64,000 nt of DNA from Hyalangium ruber (GTDB taxonomy: Bacteria > Myxococcota > Myxococcia > Myxococcales > Myxococcaceae): contig NZ_JAXIVS010000006.1 in the NCBI RefSeq assembly GCF_034259325.1, forward strand, positions 496,001 to 560,000, written 5' to 3'. This document shows positions 62,789 to 64,000 of the stretch, piece by piece (the stretch's first letter is position 1; the number at the start of each line of letters is the position of its first letter). The notes below the pieces were generated by a model. The model did not search any database. It worked only from the letters and a program-made list of their open reading frames with translations, and was not told the DNA's origin. Made by a program: the position numbers and the translations under genes.

Positions 62789-63999
62789 TGCTTCCCTCCG
62801 TTGGCGGGCGTCAGGGTGAGGACGGTGAGGTTGGTGTCGACGAGGTAGGAGCGGGCGAAGGCGACGAGCTGCTCGGGTTGGACGCGGGAGACGTTCTGGA
62901 GGTGGCGGGAGAGCGCGTCCGGAGTGCCGAAGATGCCGGCGTACAAGGCGAGCTGGACGCCGACGTCATCGGGCGCCTCGAGGTTCATGAGGAGGCCGTA
63001 GCGGATGTTGCTCTGGATGGCCTTCACACGCGCTGCGTCCACCTTGCCGGAGGCCAGCTCGCGGACGGCGCGGGTGAGGGCGGCGTCCACGGCGGCGCGG
63101 TTGTCCTCGGCCTTGAGGGTGGCGATGAGGTTGAGGAGGTGGGGATCCCGGTGCGGGTAGAAGTCGCTACCGATGAACTCGGCGAGCTGCTTCTCGAGCA
63201 CGAGCTCTTTGTAGAGCGGGCTGGTGGGGCCCACGAGGTAGGCGGCGAGCACGGACTGGATGGCGGCGCTGGGGGTGGTGAGCGAGCCCGCGGGGGTGTG
63301 CCAGGCGAGCACGTGGCGGGGCAGGGTGCTGGAGGCCCAGTCGATGTGCGCGGTGCGCTTCTCCTTCTGGGGAGGCTCGGTGGGCATGTTGAGCTGGGCC
63401 GCCTTGCGCGCCCAGGGGCCATAGTGCTCCTGGATGGCCTTCATGACGGCCGCGTCATCGAAGTCGCCGACGATGAAGATGATCGTGTTGTCCGGGGTGT
63501 ACCAGCGCTCGAAGAAGCTGCGGCTGTAGGCGTAGGCCTCCGGCATGGCCTTGATGTCCTCATAGAAGCCGAGGGTGGTGTGCCGGTAGGTGTGCTTCTG
63601 GAAGGCGGTGCCCAGCAGGCGCTCCTCCATCTTCAGCTCCGGGCGAGATTCGTTCTTGTGGTACTCGCCGAGCACCGCGAGCGCCTCCGTGCGGAAGGAG
63701 GGCTCGGCGTACTCGAGGTTGCGGAAGCGGTCTGCCTCCAGCTCGATGAGGGCGTCGAGCCCGGCGGTGGGGCCGTAGGCGTGGTAGACGGTGAAGTCGT
63801 CGGTGGTGAAGGCGTTGTCGTCGAAGCCGTAGGAGGCGACGATGCGATCGCGCTCTCCCTCGGGGTGCTTCTTCGTGCCCTTGAACATCATGTGCTCGAA
63901 GAAGTGAGCGAAGCCCGTCTTGCCAGGCTCCACCTCGTTGCGCGAGCCCACGCGCACGACGGAGTAGTAGGCCACGAGGCCGGGCGAGCGGAAGGGCAC
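62785..63999 (-). CDS. M16-family zinc metalloprotease, active subunit (5' end outside window)
   Basis: At least 404 residues; the frame is open at the right edge, so the N-terminus with any signal peptide is missing. The GTG at 63999 is probably internal. The zinc motif HxxEH reads H-F-F-E-H (codons 63906-63892), and the distal Glu stands in A-V-L-G-E-Y. Characteristic D-N-A-F-T-T-D-D-F-T follows the motif. It forms a pair with the zinc-less lipoprotein downstream and is inferred to be an envelope peptidase. Confidence 0.95.
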   Translation of the reverse strand: MPFRSPGLVAYYSVVRVGSRNEVEPGKTGFAHFFEHMMFKGTKKHPEGERDRIVASYGFDDNAFTTDDFTVYHAYGPTAGLDALIELEADRFRNLEYAEPSFRTEALAVLGEYHKNESRPELKMEERLLGTAFQKHTYRHTTLGFYEDIKAMPEAYAYSRSFFERWYTPDNTIIFIVGDFDDAAVMKAIQEHYGPWARKAAQLNMPTEPPQKEKRTAHIDWASSTLPRHVLAWHTPAGSLTTPSAAIQSVLAAYLVGPTSPLYKELVLEKQLAEFIGSDFYPHRDPHLLNLIATLKAEDNRAAVDAALTRAVRELASGKVDAARVKAIQSNIRYGLLMNLEAPDDVGVQLALYAGIFGTPDALSRHLQNVSRVQPEQLVAFARSYLVDTNLTVLTLTPANGGKQ

Positions 64000-64000
64000 T

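Overview
The window is about 64 kb of very GC-rich chromosome that reads as a myxobacterium, most likely of the Cystobacterineae (Archangium, Cystobacter, Myxococcus or Stigmatella type). The grounds are three Ser/Thr-kinase-like receptors with different sensor tails, a long DnaJ/TPR protein with Ala-Glu-Arg repeats, PEGA, FecR and DUF4388 proteins, a CFI-box protein, many lipoproteins, and frequent GTG or TTG starts. No rRNA, tRNA, insertion sequence, prophage or CRISPR array was seen. This assignment is by gene style, not by database match.

Layout. 1-9.1 kb: the 3' part of a repeat-rich DnaJ/TPR gene, a receiver-DUF4388-TPR regulator, tsaD and rsmA. 9.1-13.4 kb: accessory-looking genes: a kinase whose Cys-rich ectodomain is duplicated in the next small gene, a coiled-coil protein, and a Cys-rich lipoprotein overlapping a helical partner gene. 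13.6-17.2 kb: deoxynucleoside kinase, panB-panC, and smpB next to sspB (both in ssrA-tag proteolysis). 17.2-23.4 kb, minus strand: nitrilase-type amidase, FecR lipoprotein, LysM protein, HD-GYP receptor, DUF971 protein and a PEGA-tailed kinase. 23.4-34.7 kb: the housekeeping run rimP-nusA-ylxR-infB-DUF503-rbfA-truB-(MoaD-like)-rpsO-pnp. It is preceded by a leader whose two hairpins are mutually exclusive and look like a transcription attenuator. 34.8-41.7 kb: membrane protein, M23 peptidase, dut, a degenerate kinase with a formylglycine-generating-enzyme-like tail, an ABC-type binding protein and purB, the last three with overlapping start/stop codons. 41.7-46.3 kb, minus strand: a PAS hybrid histidine kinase next to an RsbQ-type hydrolase, purC and a lipoprotein. 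46.3-49.1 kb: TrmJ-like methylase, a twin zinc-finger-like small protein, an HtrA protease and a small membrane protein. 49.2-55.9 kb: a tight seven-gene unit (CFI-box protein, thioredoxin-like protein, 2OG-oxygenase-like protein, DUF350 membrane protein, glutathionylspermidine-synthase-like ATP-grasp ligase, a protein ending in a Ser/Tyr-rich Gly-Gly tail, and an unknown). 55.9-64 kb: a second 2OG oxygenase with an OmpA/TSP3 porin-like protein, a subtilase lipoprotein, and an M16 peptidase pair of which only one member has the zinc site.

Most promising for novelty: (1) the DUF350/ATP-grasp/Gly-Gly-tail operon, which resembles the E. coli ygiBC and yjfKLMC arrangements and may modify a protein tail; (2) the rimP-nusA-infB leader attenuator; (3) the lipoprotein/overlapping partner pair at 12.2-13.1 kb, a candidate lipoprotein toxin-immunity pair; (4) the four-Cys kinase ectodomain family; (5) three genes with a -10-like box 6-7 nt before the ATG, suggesting leaderless transcripts. 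All functions are inferred from reading motifs by eye; no search or folding program was run.
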